This document shows positions 46,946 to 58,944 of a DNA stretch of 64,000 nucleotides, piece after piece (position 1 is the stretch's first letter; each line of letters begins with the position of its first letter). The position numbers and the translations under genes were made by a program. The notes beneath the pieces are model-generated. The model was not told where the DNA came from, did not search any database, and saw nothing but the letters and a program-made list of their open reading frames with translations. This DNA is from Phytoseiulus persimilis (lineage: Eukaryota > Arthropoda > Arachnida > Mesostigmata > Phytoseiidae). The stretch lies in NCBI GenBank assembly GCA_037576195.1, contig CM075103.1, positions 1,054,001-1,118,000 of the forward strand, written 5' to 3'.

Positions 46946-49370
46946 GTTATCATCGGGCTGCTTGTCCGAGGTCACCTCACCCTTCACCAACAGGGCTCGA
47001 AGCTTTGCGCTGCAGGAACAGGACTACCGGCAAGATTTTCGTGCCATCCCATAGTCAACAGATCAATTCCACAGAGGGCATGGAGAACAAAAACAACAAC
47101 TCAAGTCGCGCTGTGTCGATCCCGAGTTGGTAGTACTCGGGAGATTAGCAGAGAAAGAGAGGGTCTCTAGCGATGGCTTCTACTTCTGCCGCTGCTGCTC
47201 ATCCGACAGAAGACACCACAACAGCAATCAGCAGGTCACGGCGAACCTTCTCTTGAGGAGAGAAGGAAGAAACAGCGGACGGCTACGACGAGAGTCGCTC
47301 CAAGAGGCAGCTTTGAGAGTCCGTCGCGCGACCAATCTCTTATCATGAACGGCGAATGTCAGGATATGATCTCAGTCTTCAGGACTTAGTGAGTTAGGCA
47401 CAGATTCCGCCAAATATCTCCTGGTTCCGGAAGCGGCGAGCACGTCGATTGACGCCAAGATGAAAACACGCGGAGCGAGTTCTAGAATTGGAGTTGTGTT
47501 CCATTCGTGGAGCACGAAGGGGAAGCCCGCCGGGAAGAACCCGTGGAGTCTCGTTGACAGCACTGGTGAACTCGGTCATGAGCATCGGCTCATTCACCTC
47601 CGGGACATTCCGCTCGACGACAGAGTTCGCGCGATCCGAGAGCCTGACTCCTCGCGGGAGACTATCCGTGGGCTGAATCTTCGTCGTCCCAATTTGATTG
47701 CAAGTGATTCTGGACATCGACTTGTTACTCTCCGGGTGAGATTCAAATCGCGGCGCCCGTTCCGTGTCAGTGTCACCTGAGCCGGTCAGCCAATGAAGCA
47801 CCAGCGCCAATCGCAGAGCAAGGAACGTGGGCACAGATTACGACAGAGGGGCGGTTATCGTCTTCTTTGATAAATCAGTCAACTCTCCGGATAGGGTTTT
47901 GTTCGTGGTCTTTTCAGTGAATTCAGCCGTGCTGTTCGTCTGTTCGGTGACAATGAGTCTCGTCCAGAATGCCAGCCCGGTTCATTGACGAGACTCAGCT
48001 ATTTAATGTTTTCTCGAATAGGAAAAAGTGAAAATCACCCTGCCTCAATCGACACCAGCATTCGAATTCTCGTTACGGACTCGACTCTCAAGCCTGATCA
48101 AAAGTTCCAAAATCTAGCTAGAGTGGACTCGCGTGGACCGGCGATCCGTTTGATAATGACATCAGTAGAGCTGCGAAACTCAGGCATTATTCAATAATCA
48201 TCATTCGTCAATCCATGGATCCCTGGGCAGTTGCATGGATAGTTGATGGATCATGCTTCATTTCCGTGAAAACTGATAAGCTCAGACATCAGAGAGTCAT
48301 GTATTCAGCTCCTGATATCGATGAATGGGGAATATAAATGAAATAATAATAATCACTGCCTGAACTTCCTAGCTCTAGACGTCAGGTATGATGCTCGCAT
48401 CCCCGACGGAACGGGAGGCTTCGTGCGTCGTGTCAGATGTCGTCAGTTCAAAATTTTCTGTCGACCCGAGAGCAAGAAGGACGGAAGTTACTCTGCTCTG
48501 GATAGACATCGAGTCCTTGGATCATATACAAACTTTCTCGGACGCTGATTCGGAGCTCTGGATTACGCTATTCAATCTGACTCGCTCATGTTCCTGGGAA
48601 TGTTGATCGTTACTCTGCGAGGCAACTGTTGACGGAAACAGACGTGCTGAACTTGGGCCGATGATCTTCAGCTACAGCATAACAGGAGAATCCTAGTCGG
48701 AAGAGCGTTGAGCTGAGAGCTGTGACGCGAGCCTCATGGGGAAAGAGATGCAAACCGCCGGCAGGCTGCTACGGCGAGAAAGCTCTGAGCACACCGACTA
48801 AGTGGCAGATCCTTTTGGACTGCTGGAGTAACATTCGGAATAAAACAAACTGTTCGCTGCTTGTGTCTCCATAGCGAAGCACGAACTTTCAGATCGCGCA
48901 CATTGCCATTAAGACTCTCATCGACATCGAAACTCATAGAAGTAAACGATATGAGCGAGAGTGTCCCATTCCTTCAACATTCAAGACGGCGTCGGGGTTA
49001 TTGGCAATAATCCCTACCTAACTTATTGCTCTCCAGTATAACAAATCTCCGAGGCCGTGTGATCTGCGTTGAATCAAGCGACGGGCAGAATTCTGTTCAT
49101 CATGGGCTTCCAAGATGATCGCTCATAAAGACGCCTAGGTGATCACGCCTCAACGATGTTCAAAAAGGACACCCGGAAATCCACATCCTTTTCTTCCGCC
49201 GCCGAGCCTGTATCTCCCCGAACGAGATGTGCAGAATGTGCCGCACCCCCAAGAAATGAGAGAAAGCAAATCATGACTCATAATTCTCTCCAGTGCTGAG
49301 CTGCTCATACGAAAAAGAGAGATTCTCTCGTAACATGGTCGTCGATACAGCTCATCAATCGGAGCCGTAC
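46946..49370. other. Unresolved 2.4 kb with coding-like fragments
   Basis: On the minus strand, 47834-47394 is open for 146 codons without an ATG near its 5' end, and the frame that follows (47563-47372) overlaps it by one shift, both with codon use that looks coding. Short acceptor/donor-bounded segments also occur near 48590-48530 and 48935-48850. They do not chain into a gene, and I recognise no domain. Confidence 0.3.
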
Positions 49371-49744
49371 TCAGGAGATTATGCCTGAGAGGTCAGACAA
49401 GTCAGAGATTCTCTTCAACTCGCCATTCTGATCCCCGTAGAACTGATGCGGGTTCCGGTGCCTATTTCCGTGAAGCTCTCCTCCGGGCGATTTCCCGGAG
49501 TTAGCACTACTTTCCAAGAAACCAGGCAGCTCCTTATTCGTCGTCGAAAGCGATGATTCTTCGAAGTCGAATTGGTACATAGACCACATCCGTCCTGGAA
49601 TCCTGGCTTCCTTACTCGGACCGCAGAAGAGGGCCGCCCGGAACCCTGTCCCCTATCAACATAGCTCATCGTCAGCATCACTTCCCTAATCCATGTCACG
49701 AAGTCACGAATCTCGATTTCCGTATTTCCCGTACTCTGAATCAT
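49371..49744 (-). CDS. Candidate two-exon small gene, unidentified
   Basis: ATG at 49744 opens exon 49744-49645 (MIQSTGNTEIEIRDFVTWIR and on); donor GTTCCG, a 50-nt intron, acceptor GGATTCCAG and exon 49594-49371 (RMWSMYQFDFEESSLSTTNK and on) keep phase to a TGA stop, giving about 107 residues. Codon pattern looks coding in both exons. It could be the 3' end of a longer gene (a GGTAG acceptor sits just before the ATG). No family recognised and no poly(A) hexamer close by. Confidence 0.35.
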
Positions 49745-50030
49745 CAATTCCTACCGGGACGGACTTCTACAACTATGATTCCCCCCGTCGCATCTATTGC
49801 AGATCATCGGCGATTCTCGTTTCCTTTTTCCAAAAAGGTCAAACACTAGCGCCCATGGAAGTGCAGTGCCCCCTGGCGGACAAGAGCGGCGACTACAGCA
49901 GAGAGACGGCTATCGTATAAACAAAACGGCCAGTTGTTCGAATGGTGTTTTGTCCGTGATTTTTCCAGTGTTTTCGGCATTTTCGTTTGTATATTTTGTG
50001 TTAGTGACGTCGAGCCTTCATCGGGGCGCC

Positions 50031-53000
50031 ATGTCAACGGAAGGTTAGTGTAGAGGAGACGCAAGCTCCCACTGAAGAACCGATTAATTGTTGTTGTGAC
50101 CGCATTTCGTTCTGTGAGAACGGGAAACCTCTGCAGTTATCGGAAATTTCGCGTCAATAAGCCACGAGTTCCTCGCGAGCGCAGCGATCTTCGCCCGCTT
50201 CGATGTTCGATCGCGAAGAATTCCTCACAATTTGTCGGATCTGCGCGTCGTGTTTTTCTACGAGGCGCGCTCTATTGAAGTTCTGGCGCCACAAATATTC
50301 TGAATGTGATGAGGACAAAGTTACGACCTATATATCCGGGATTCGTCTCGTTCTGACCCGCGCGTTGGGTTTGGTGAACCCTTGGGAGACCACTCGATTG
50401 GAATTCGGGACCATGTGGGGTATTCAACGCGAATCTGCAACGTTTCTGGCTCGGCCTACCTCTAGATACGGCGTTCATCATTGCTAACGCCGGCTGCTCC
50501 CACTGTGACCGCGGCTGCCAAACTCACTCTGGACGCATGTCATACTCACCGGAGTGGAGTTATGGAGTTTGAATTCCTCAAAACTTGCATATGAAGTTGC
50601 ATCCGAGAACTTGGCGTTCTGATGCGAACCAAAGCTCTTGTGAATCCCTTCAGAAAACGTGGATCCTGTCTAGCAAGAACTGAAGGTTGTGGTCACGATG
50701 TGCTCCTTGTAAACCCCAAGAAGGATGTTCTCGGCCGACGTGGGGGTGTTCGATCTCCCTTGTTCTGACAGCGGAGCGTTCGGAGGGTGCACCAGTGGAA
50801 TTTCGAGGCACGGGGTTTTTGGGTTGCTGGATAGTTCTTTGATTCAATATTTCGATTGCATTCAGTCAGTGAGCGGGCGTGCGAGAAGCCGCCTTCGAAA
50901 ATATTCGGTTCGTCTCTGCCCAGTGTTGAAGCCATGAGGAATTCCACTATGTCATTGGTGACATATCCCTTTCGTCTCGAAGATTTTCGTTCCCGCGTTT
51001 GATCCAGCATTATGAAATTGTCAATGAATGGTCATGTTTTTTAACAGTTTGTGTCATGTTTGAAAGCGTGACGGTGCCCTCTCATTCAACGTCAACAACA
51101 TCGATCGGAAATAATTCACAGAGGCTCGCTCTCATTCAATTTCAGGCGCCACGGCGCTCGAGCCCATGGACACGTCGCCCTGTGGAGATCCTGGTTCCCA
51201 GACTCTTCCGAATGGCCATAGTTCTCCAACCGAGAACCTCTTTCCGAATGGCGAAATAAAACAAGAAGCTGGAGCGAACGATTCTCACGTCAAAACTGAG
51301 TCCCCGGATACAATCGCCTCCACCCAGACCCTTGACAGCGTCGTGGATCAGGTTGCCCAACAACAACAACAACAGTTGCTGCAGAATCCGCCCATAGGAA
51401 ACGGTGAACCATGTACACCTCTCCTGAAAACCGAGTCAGCCTCAGGGGGGACGACGAATATGACAACAACAGTGACAGCAGCAGGAGCGCCGATACCGAC
51501 CGCTGGAGTTTCTGCCATCGCGAGCACTCCTTTTCCATCTGCCAACGGAAGATATACCCCACAAAGCATCCAGCCTAACCCATCGACAGTTGCCGTAGAA
51601 CCGCCGGTTTCGCAATTCAACTCAGCTGCCGTCCCAGTGCCCCAAACTACACCTGTTCTCGTGAACGGGGGAACGACGAACAATGTTCTTACAGCTGACC
51701 TCAAAATGGAGACGCAAGCCAAGACAGAGCTCTCAATCCAAGCAGTTCTCGATTTTCTCAAGAAGCATAATCTGCAGGTGAGTTTGCTGACAACTTGACT
51801 CCAATTTTCCTCTTTATTCGAGCCTTCTGACTCCTTGAACACTTATCTAACATAGCCATCAATATGTATAGATCTAACACTACCTATATCCATGGTGTCG
51901 TAAAGGAGAGCCTATACTCTCTGGGAAGGAACTGGATAACTGATCCATTTGTACTTGAGCACGTTCTCAAAGTCTGTGAACGGTGTGCGATGCGTGGATT
52001 CGAGATTTCGGCTGATTTTCCCGGAGCAGTTACTAAGGTGCCGTCTGTTGCGGAAGAGCGTCTGGAAGAATCCGTCGTTATCGACAGATCATGAAGAATC
52101 TGTTCCGCTTCACTCCCCCCCCCCCCCCAACCTGCGAATATCGACACCGATGTAGAAAAATTGTGCCTTGATACACCAGAACATCGCGGTCTCTGACAGA
52201 CATTTCAGTCGAGCAATAGCGCGTTCAGTCCTTTCTTTGTGTATTCGACCGCCAGGAATAAAGCTCCCGAAGCAGGGAACGTCCGCAGGACCGTAGGTAT
52301 GAGGCCATTGTACAACGCTAGTACGCCTTCTTTGCGTATGATATCTCTCGTTACATTCAACGCGTTCTGTTTGGCTGCTCGGGAGATTTGCATCCGTGAC
52401 TTGATGACATCGGCTGGGAATATTGAGACCCATAAGCAGGTCCCTCCGACTCCTGGAATAAAAAGAGGTATCACTCGGGATCCGTAAGGAGTTTCAGCCA
52501 CTACTCGGGAAGGATCGCTCCGTCAGACAATGCATTCTCCGAACCCTTCGCGCTGTAGTCGTCGACCAAGGAGCATAACAAACCTCCGGCTAAGATGGTC
52601 TTGATTGGCCCGATATCATCTTTTGAAACGTTCGGAGGAGCTAACCAACTCCTGGTCAGCTCATAGCCACCGAAGAAGAAGAAGTAACCGGGCATTTCCC
52701 GAACGAACGTTGGCGTGAGCCCCCTGAAGAATCCCCGGAAGCCGTCCTGTTTCCAAATGTTTCTAGTTAGCTGGAAAGCGGAAGTTCCGGAATGCTGTGA
52801 CGATTCCCTCAGGGCTTGGAGGCGGCATTTGACTAGTTCCGTTGGACACAGCGTCAACGAAGAGAAGAACGCGGCGAAGAACCCAGCCGATGCGTTCTGC
52901 AACGCGGTGAGATCGTTCACTTGATCTTTGCCGGCAACCTTCTGTATGAATTGCTGACAGAGTCCATAGGCGCAGAACAACACCGAATTCTCGGCAATGT

Positions 53001-56000
53001 TCGCTGCGAGTGCCGGCAGAGTGCCAGCGTAGAGACCTCGAACAACACCGTCCTGTCGGAGGGTTTTCATGAAACATTGCGCGGTTGAGGGGTAAAGCTC
53101 TGGAAACGCTTGCATTTTCACCTGCGAACGAATTCATGTTACCATGGACTTTTGCATCGAACACGTTTGAACCTCTAGTGGAGATATAGGGCACGGGCTC
53201 AGGAATTGTCAACTCGGAACTCAACTCACCTTTACGGTGTCCAAGGGTTGTCCCACGACGACATTGGCAGTGCCTCCTGCCGTCCCAGCTGCTAGACTGA
53301 TGGCTGAAGAAACTAATTTGTGGTAAGGGCTGCTCTGAAGCCCCTCGGGTGGGTCGGCCGTCACTGTATGAGCCATCGGGGATTGTTCCTTGGCTAGCAT
53401 CCGAAAAACAATCTAGCAGGGCATCGTTTTTCTCCTCTTTTCATGGATTATGACGGGTTTCCAACACTAGAAATGCAGCGCGTTGTGAGTATTTTATCTC
53501 AGCTAGAAAGACATTCTGGGGCGAACAGCGAAAGCATAGCAAGAACAAGGCCTCTCTCCAAGGCGATAGATAACAACCGATAGAAATCGTCACAGTTGCG
53601 CGCTCCGTCTGATGTTGATATGCGCGATCAAGTCCGCGACGGCGACAAGGAAAACCCGTTACCGATCACTTTTGAACGACACGCCGCCGATACTCAGCGA
53701 TTCACTCATCCGGTCGCACTCGTCTTATAAAGTTCCTTCCCCTGACGTCTATATCATCGATCGAAAGGGACTCAGTCTCAGATTCCTGAGAATCCGTGTG
53801 CTCGCATCGATCACATAAAACTATCATCTTCCGACCGATTTGGCATGATTTGAAACTGATAACCACATCATCACTTATATTTCGTTCCAGGAAACGGAAA
53901 AAATACTGAAAAGAGAATCAAAAGTTTCACCCTTGACCGACGCTGTGACCCTAGATCGAGAGCTCGATGGAGACATGGCAATCTATAGATCCGAGGGAGA
54001 TCCCGATGCTTACGAGGGGGTCTATGAGTCACTCAAGAATTTCGTTGAAACGTCGTTGGATTCGTATCGGCACGAGCTTTCGGTCATCCTCTATCCATGC
54101 TTTGTACATATGTATCTTGAGCTTGTGTATAATAACCATTTGCGGCAAGCCGAGGCTTTCATGGAAAGGTTGGTTTCGATTTCTCCCTCCAACCAGATGT
54201 CGAGCCGTACGATCGCTCTCTCCCTCTCTCTCCATAGAGTGGAAAGCGATACGATTCTTTGCGCCGAGATCCGACCCCTCCCTCCATTTCAGGTTCGGTC
54301 CGATTCAAGAGGAATACTTCCAAGACGATATCCGACAACTGTCAGCAGTTCGTCGGAGAGACCAAATGGCAGAATCGCAGCTGATGCAGAACTTCCGCAG
54401 TGGCCAGTATACTGTCAGAATGTGCAAAGACACATACAACGCACTCAAAAGATATCTGTCGGATAAACGGAATGCATCAGTGAACAGCATAATCCAGGAG
54501 AATATTTTCGTTGACGTCTATGAGGGAATAGCGCGTAGTCGACAACAGGTCGAGGCCGTGAGTGGCAGTGCAATGGGGGAAGCAAACCGTCAGATGAATA
54601 AGATCAAGGTTTTCTTTGGACTCCCAAAGGTGAGTTCCTGGGAACAGCCGTCACGTGGGTTATGAGCTCAAGGCTCTTGAGACACATGAGGATATAAAAC
54701 AGTATACCGACGTGAAACTCCTCACACTCCGTCCAAAAACCTAAAGAAATCGATTCCTCCGTTGTAGGAACCCACCATCATCATGGAGGAAGAGGAAGAG
54801 ATCGGCGATGACGGCGACGGGAAGCCCAAGAAGAAGAAATCGAAGAAAGATTCTTCGATGTCGAAAAAAACCCGAGCGGACCCTAACGCCCCGCCCTCGA
54901 ATCGAATACCTCTTCCAGAATTGCGAGACGCGGATAAGCTCGACCGAATCAACGCGTCCAAGGATGCTACTAAACGAGTTCGTTTGGGATCCGGATCCCT
55001 TCCAAGCATATGTTTTTACACCCTCATAAATAGTCATCTTCAGGCCTGTGGTGAGTTTTCACAAACACTTGGTCAGGCCACTGACTATATTATGAGTGAC
55101 AGAAATTATTTGTAATGAATTGAACGAAGTTGTGCTCATGTTTGACGCATTGTTCTCCCCTCCATGCAGCTGTTGAAATGAACGACGACACGTCCATGAT
55201 GGCCGTGGGCCTGCAGGACAGCCGGATAAAGGTTTTCTCTTTGACTCCATCCAAATTGAAAGCGATGAAGAGCGCGCAAGACCTGGAAACCGTCGATCGT
55301 GAAGCTGATGATGTTCTTTTCCGCATGATGGATGAGAAAAACGCGTCCGAGGCCAAAGTCCTATCCGGCCACCAGGGCCCCGTCACGTCTCTCAGCTTCA
55401 GGTTTGTTCCGAAAACATAACGTTGTTCCGCATTCTCCAAAACGTAGAACGCGCACTCGCTACGCCGCAAGCACCTGTCACCTATTCAGGAGCAAGTGCT
55501 TCTCCAGCAAGCTGATCAATGCCTTCTCCTTTCCAGCTCGGACAAACAGTTTCTGCTCTCCGGTTCCGAAGACGGAACGATCAGATTGTGGTCGTTATTG
55601 ACGTGGTCAAACGTCGTCGCTTACAAAGGACACGTATTCCCTGTGTGGAGCGTACAGTTCGCTCCAGCGGGGTATTACTTCGCATCGTGCGGACACGATC
55701 GAACTGCAAGACTCTGGGCTACAGACTCTTATCAGCCACTGAGAGTATTTGCCGGTAGGGAGAAGAGAGATCCTGGCTTCCACGTCGACAACGATTTTGA
55801 GCTCTCGATAAATTTGGCGCAATCATTCAACGTGGTTCTAACGCATCCAGCTCCGATAACAATCCCGTCGTTCCAGGGCACTACTCGGACGTGGATTGTG
55901 TGCAGTTCCATCCCAACTCGAATTATGTCGCAACGGGGTCAACGGATCGAGCCATTCGATTGTGGGACGTCTTGAGCGGACAATGCGTGCGCTACATGAC

Positions 56001-56406
56001 GGGTCACAAGTCGACAATTTACTCTCTGGCCTTCTCATCATGCGGTAGATTCCTGTGCTCCGCCGGAGTAGGAGGCCGCATACTCGTGTGGGACATTCAT
56101 TCGGCCCATCTTCTCGCTGACCTGTGGAGCCACACGGACACAGTTCATCGGCTAACGTTTTCGAGAGAAGGAACCATTCTCGCCTCGGGCGGTATGGATT
56201 GCGCCGTGAAGGTCTGGGACTTCAGCAAGCTGGTCAGTGAGTTTGATCTCGACGAAATGTCGTCGAACGCGCCGACGGTAAGGGTCGCAACCGATGGTTC
56301 GCACGACGGACTTCTGCTCTCCAGCTACCCCACCAAGAGTACGTCGGTTCTGGGATTGCACTTCACTCGGAGAAATCTGTTACTCGCTGCCGGCTCACCT
56401 GTTTGA
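50031..56406 (+). CDS. TAF5: Transcription initiation factor TFIID subunit 5
   Basis: Exons: 50031-50043, 51146-51777, 53891-54168, 54293-54629, 54768-55050, 55170-55401, 55537-55754, 55877-56406 (stop TGA); 840 residues, all in phase. A 13-nt first coding exon (MSTE) leads into a Gln/Thr/Ser/Pro-rich N-terminus with a QQQQQ tract, then a LisH-type helix (ELSIQAVLDFLKKHNLQ), the TAF5 NTD2 domain (YPCFVHMYLELVYN, MCKDTYNALKRYLSDK), a Lys-rich linker, and a C-terminal WD40 propeller (GSEDGTIRLWSL, CGHDRTARLWAT, GSTDRAIRLWDV, GGRILVWDIHS, CAVKVWDF), ending FTRRNLLLAAGSPV. TAF5 scaffolds TFIID at RNA polymerase II promoters. The 2.1-kb second intron contains the ornithine carrier gene on the other strand. 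Confidence 0.97.
52115..52128 (+). repeat. 14-nt poly(C) run in a TAF5 intron
   Basis: Lies in TAF5 intron 2, just beyond the 3' end of the nested carrier gene. Confidence 0.9.
52205..53400 (-). CDS. Mitochondrial ornithine carrier (SLC25A15-like), nested in TAF5
   Basis: Exons: 53400-53230, 53121-52584, 52452-52205; 318 residues, all in phase. Three mitochondrial carrier repeats are visible through their signatures QPLDTVKVKMQ, CPTELVKCRLQ and FPADVIKSRMQ, each at the end of an odd-numbered helix. The glycine-rich first helix (SLAAGTAGGTANVVVG), AGTLPALAANIAENSVLF and RGLTPTFVREMPGYFFFFGG fit the ornithine/basic amino acid carrier branch (ORNT1). It would exchange ornithine for citrulline or protons across the inner mitochondrial membrane. 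The gene lies wholly inside TAF5 intron 2 (51778-53890) in the opposite direction. Substrate assignment is by subfamily resemblance only. Confidence 0.92.
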
Positions 56407-56765
56407 CGGACCTCACAGCGGTTAGATCCAGAAAGCTACAGTGGTGGCCAGTAGAATGAAACCGCTCTCAGAGATCTTCTTGTCAACCATCCATAGCTTT
56501 TCTGGGAATTTCCCGAATGTTGATAATGAAAAAGGCATCTTGTAAAGGAGGAAAAAAGTTCCTGGCGGAAGAAATCAGCCCCGAAATACGCTAATTTTCG
56601 GATTTCGACAGGTCGTTCTCGAAGTCCGGCAAGTCGGAACGACGGCGGCTGCGCGCACCCATGAGTATATCTTTTGTTTTCCTTTTCTTCGAAATCGGAC
56701 TAATGTAACTAATCAGACTAGAAATGAAAAAACAATCGAAAGCTCTGTCCTAAAATATGATATAC
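56407..56765. other. Convergent 3' flanks of TAF5 and an unidentified gene
   Basis: No canonical AATAAA was seen for either gene. A 13-bp inverted repeat is present: CCATGAGTATATC at 56659-56671 and GATATACTCATGG at 56759-56771, with the right arm covering the stop codon of the minus-strand gene. Confidence 0.5.
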
Positions 56766-57345
56766 TCATGGAGGCGAGCTTCGCCGTCGTTCAAACTTGC
56801 CAGAATTTGAAACAGATCCGACAAAATCAGAAGATGTGCGAACTTGAGAGTCCATCATTCCCTCCGCTATGGAGGAATTTCTTCTCTGAGGGAAAATGCT
56901 GCCTGCATCGGGAAGCCCTCTTCTTCCTCGACAAAATGTGTCATCATCGACATTCGCGACATTTTCAGGAGAGCTATAGATGCTCGAAAAAAAAGCTCCT
57001 ATGTCTGAGGGTCACGCTATTTGGTTGATCACCACCGTACATACCAGCCATCGAAATGTCGCACAAAGGCCTTTCGAAGCTCGTGTAAATATTCTCCAAT
57101 CCATACTGCTGCTGTGACACTGATTCACTCCGCCGATCAACGTCCATGAGTATTCAGCCAGTCGTACGATCAGAAGTCATCGCTTGGCAGTCGAGCGGCT
57201 CCAGCTCACCTATGAGGAAGGGTGAAGCACGCTTGGCTTTAACTTCAGGATCTTTGTCTGCCCGCGCGCAGACCAGAGAAGAAGTGAGCCCCGGAAAGCG
57301 TTCTTTTTGTCGAGAATCCTCCACGGTCTCGAACTTCGGGGCAGC
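56766..57345 (-). CDS. Unidentified gene, three 3' exons
   Basis: Exons 57345-57210, 57111-57045 and 56982-56766 join in phase (0, 1, 2) to a TGA stop and give 139 residues: a charged segment (APKFETVEDSRQKERFPG), then AAVWIGEYLHELRKAFVRHF, then a tail rich in Ser, Arg and Asn ending FERRRSSPP. The acceptor of the middle exon is a tandem CAGCAG. The upstream part of the gene was not found; the first acceptor (GTTGCCGAG) is weak. An alternative frame of the middle exon is also open, so the protein may differ. No family recognised. Confidence 0.4.
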
Positions 57346-58167
57346 CTCGGCAACAACGACCACAATCCCAGCAGCCCAAAGTTAATTGATGCTGCTGTGG
57401 TAGGCTCATCTCGGGCGAATACCAACGACGAGCTATCAGCTTGCGGAATTCAGGCAGAGATGGTATACGATCTATGATAATTTTATGTTTTTCTTGTAAA
57501 TTATAGAGAAGAAAGACGAAGTGAACTTTCACATCCAGTAAGCCTTCTTGACGGCCATCCAAACTGTGGGTTTCGGCCGATGTTTTGTGGTTCTCGAAAA
57601 TGAATCGACAGGGGTTCAGATCTCGTTGCCGGCTGGATGTTACTCGCCACATGGGCCACTGTCAGTGTACAATTGTAAAATTAGATAGAAACTATTAGTC
57701 GGCGGCATGTTTGTTTCCCACACATCAAAAACAGATTGGTCCGAAGATCTAGTAGAAGAACAATATGAACATTCACGACGAGCTGATATGTTACTTATTA
57801 CACTTTTGTCTACGATGATCGATGTTGTAAAAAGGAGGAAATAGAGAGGCGAACAGTCAGACTGGAGGAGGTAAATTCTAATATAGACTGAGAGGACACA
57901 TGCTTAGAGGGAAGATACAAGGGTTAATAATATAAGGACATTATTATTATTCAAACGAGCCCAGGGTATGCACTTTCAGGTGGCACTCACCAGACTCTCA
58001 GGTCGACTGGCTGTGGGCGGGAGCCAAGTTCATTAGTAGAAATCGAATCTATCCGTCTTGAGCAAGTTTCGTCCTTCTGACAAGAATCCAAAGCTCGCGC
58101 TGAATGGAGTTTGGAAAAGATAAGAGTCGTCCGAATAAATACTAAAAAATCCAGTCAGTTGACCACG
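57346..58167. other. Intergenic or intronic, nothing firm
   Basis: AT-richer than its surroundings around 57660-57960. ORFs at 57245-57652 (minus) lack recognisable domains. Upstream exons of the minus-strand gene ending at 56766 may lie here. Confidence 0.35.
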
Positions 58168-58416
58168 ATGTTGAGTCAAAGTGTTCTCTCTCGCCCGCTC
58201 TTCCGGTACGGATGGCGACGACGTTGGTTCACTCCAGCCGACGGATCAACTGTTCATAATGTCGGAATGAGACGAGGAAGAAATACCCATGATTCTGATC
58301 AAATCTGTAACTGGCCTCCACCCTCGCCCAGAATGACTTTCCGTAAAATGTTAACAAACGTGAGAAAGCAAGCCGGATCCTCTCCAACGGCTGCTGGCAT
58401 CGAGGCTTGGAAGTGA
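58168..58416 (+). CDS. Small ORF with adjacent poly(A) signal, unidentified
   Basis: ATG at 58168 opens 82 codons (MLSQSVLSRPLFRYGWRRRW and on) to TGA at 58414-58416, and AATAAA follows at 58459-58464. The basic, Ser/Leu-bearing N-terminus resembles a mitochondrial presequence. The frame continues open upstream to 58111, so this may be the last exon of a longer gene. No family recognised. Confidence 0.35.
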   Translation: MLSQSVLSRPLFRYGWRRRWFTPADGSTVHNVGMRRGRNTHDSDQICNWPPPSPRMTFRKMLTNVRKQAGSSPTAAGIEAWK

Positions 58417-58464
58417 CGCGAGGGCGATATCACTGGTCATCATTTTCCGAGTGAGTGTAATAAA

Positions 58465-58751
58465 TAGCAAAGATTAGCGTCGACCCAGTGAAAGAAGAAC
58501 TCCTACCAACGCGGACACAAGTTTTATGGGAGAGAATGAGAGGGAAAACAGCGCGAGTCTTCACCAATAGAATGTTATCCATCACCGACAACATCTGCCA
58601 CTCCGCGCTGAGTCATGTGCTGCCTAAATTAATGACGAATGAACGGATGAATTGATCGATCGATTGGTGGGTTGGTTGAATGGTCGAATGATTGATTGAT
58701 GCGAGTCCCAGCGACATCACATGTCAACTTCGAATGGTTAAATACAGAGCG
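58465..58751. other. Short intergenic region with degenerate GATT/GAAT repeats
   Basis: 58630-58700 is a degenerate tetranucleotide stretch (units such as GAAT, GATC, GATT, GGTT). No coding or RNA gene is seen. Confidence 0.5.
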
Positions 58752-58757
58752 TTTATT
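58752..58757 (-). promoter_or_regulatory. CWC25: Poly(A) signal of CWC25
   Basis: AATAAA on the minus strand lies about 190 nt after the CWC25 stop. Confidence 0.6.
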
Positions 58758-58944
58758 TCGAGTTCATCGATCTTTTGTTTTTCCTGGTCCCCCGAGGTCC
58801 TGACATTTGAGGTAGCGCCCGAGCTTTCGCTCCCCAGATCGAGAAGGCTTCGGACAACTGACGAACATCCTCCAACAAAACAGTGTACAAGTCTAATTTA
58901 CAAGAGCCAGCGTCCAATGAAAGCCGAGGTTCGGCCGCATCGTA

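Noticed and set aside
57045..57111. Alternative frame QQYGLENIYTSFERPLCDISMA resembling a DNA polymerase A segment
   Set aside because: No polymerase motifs follow; the next exon stops quickly in that frame, and the other frame is longer.
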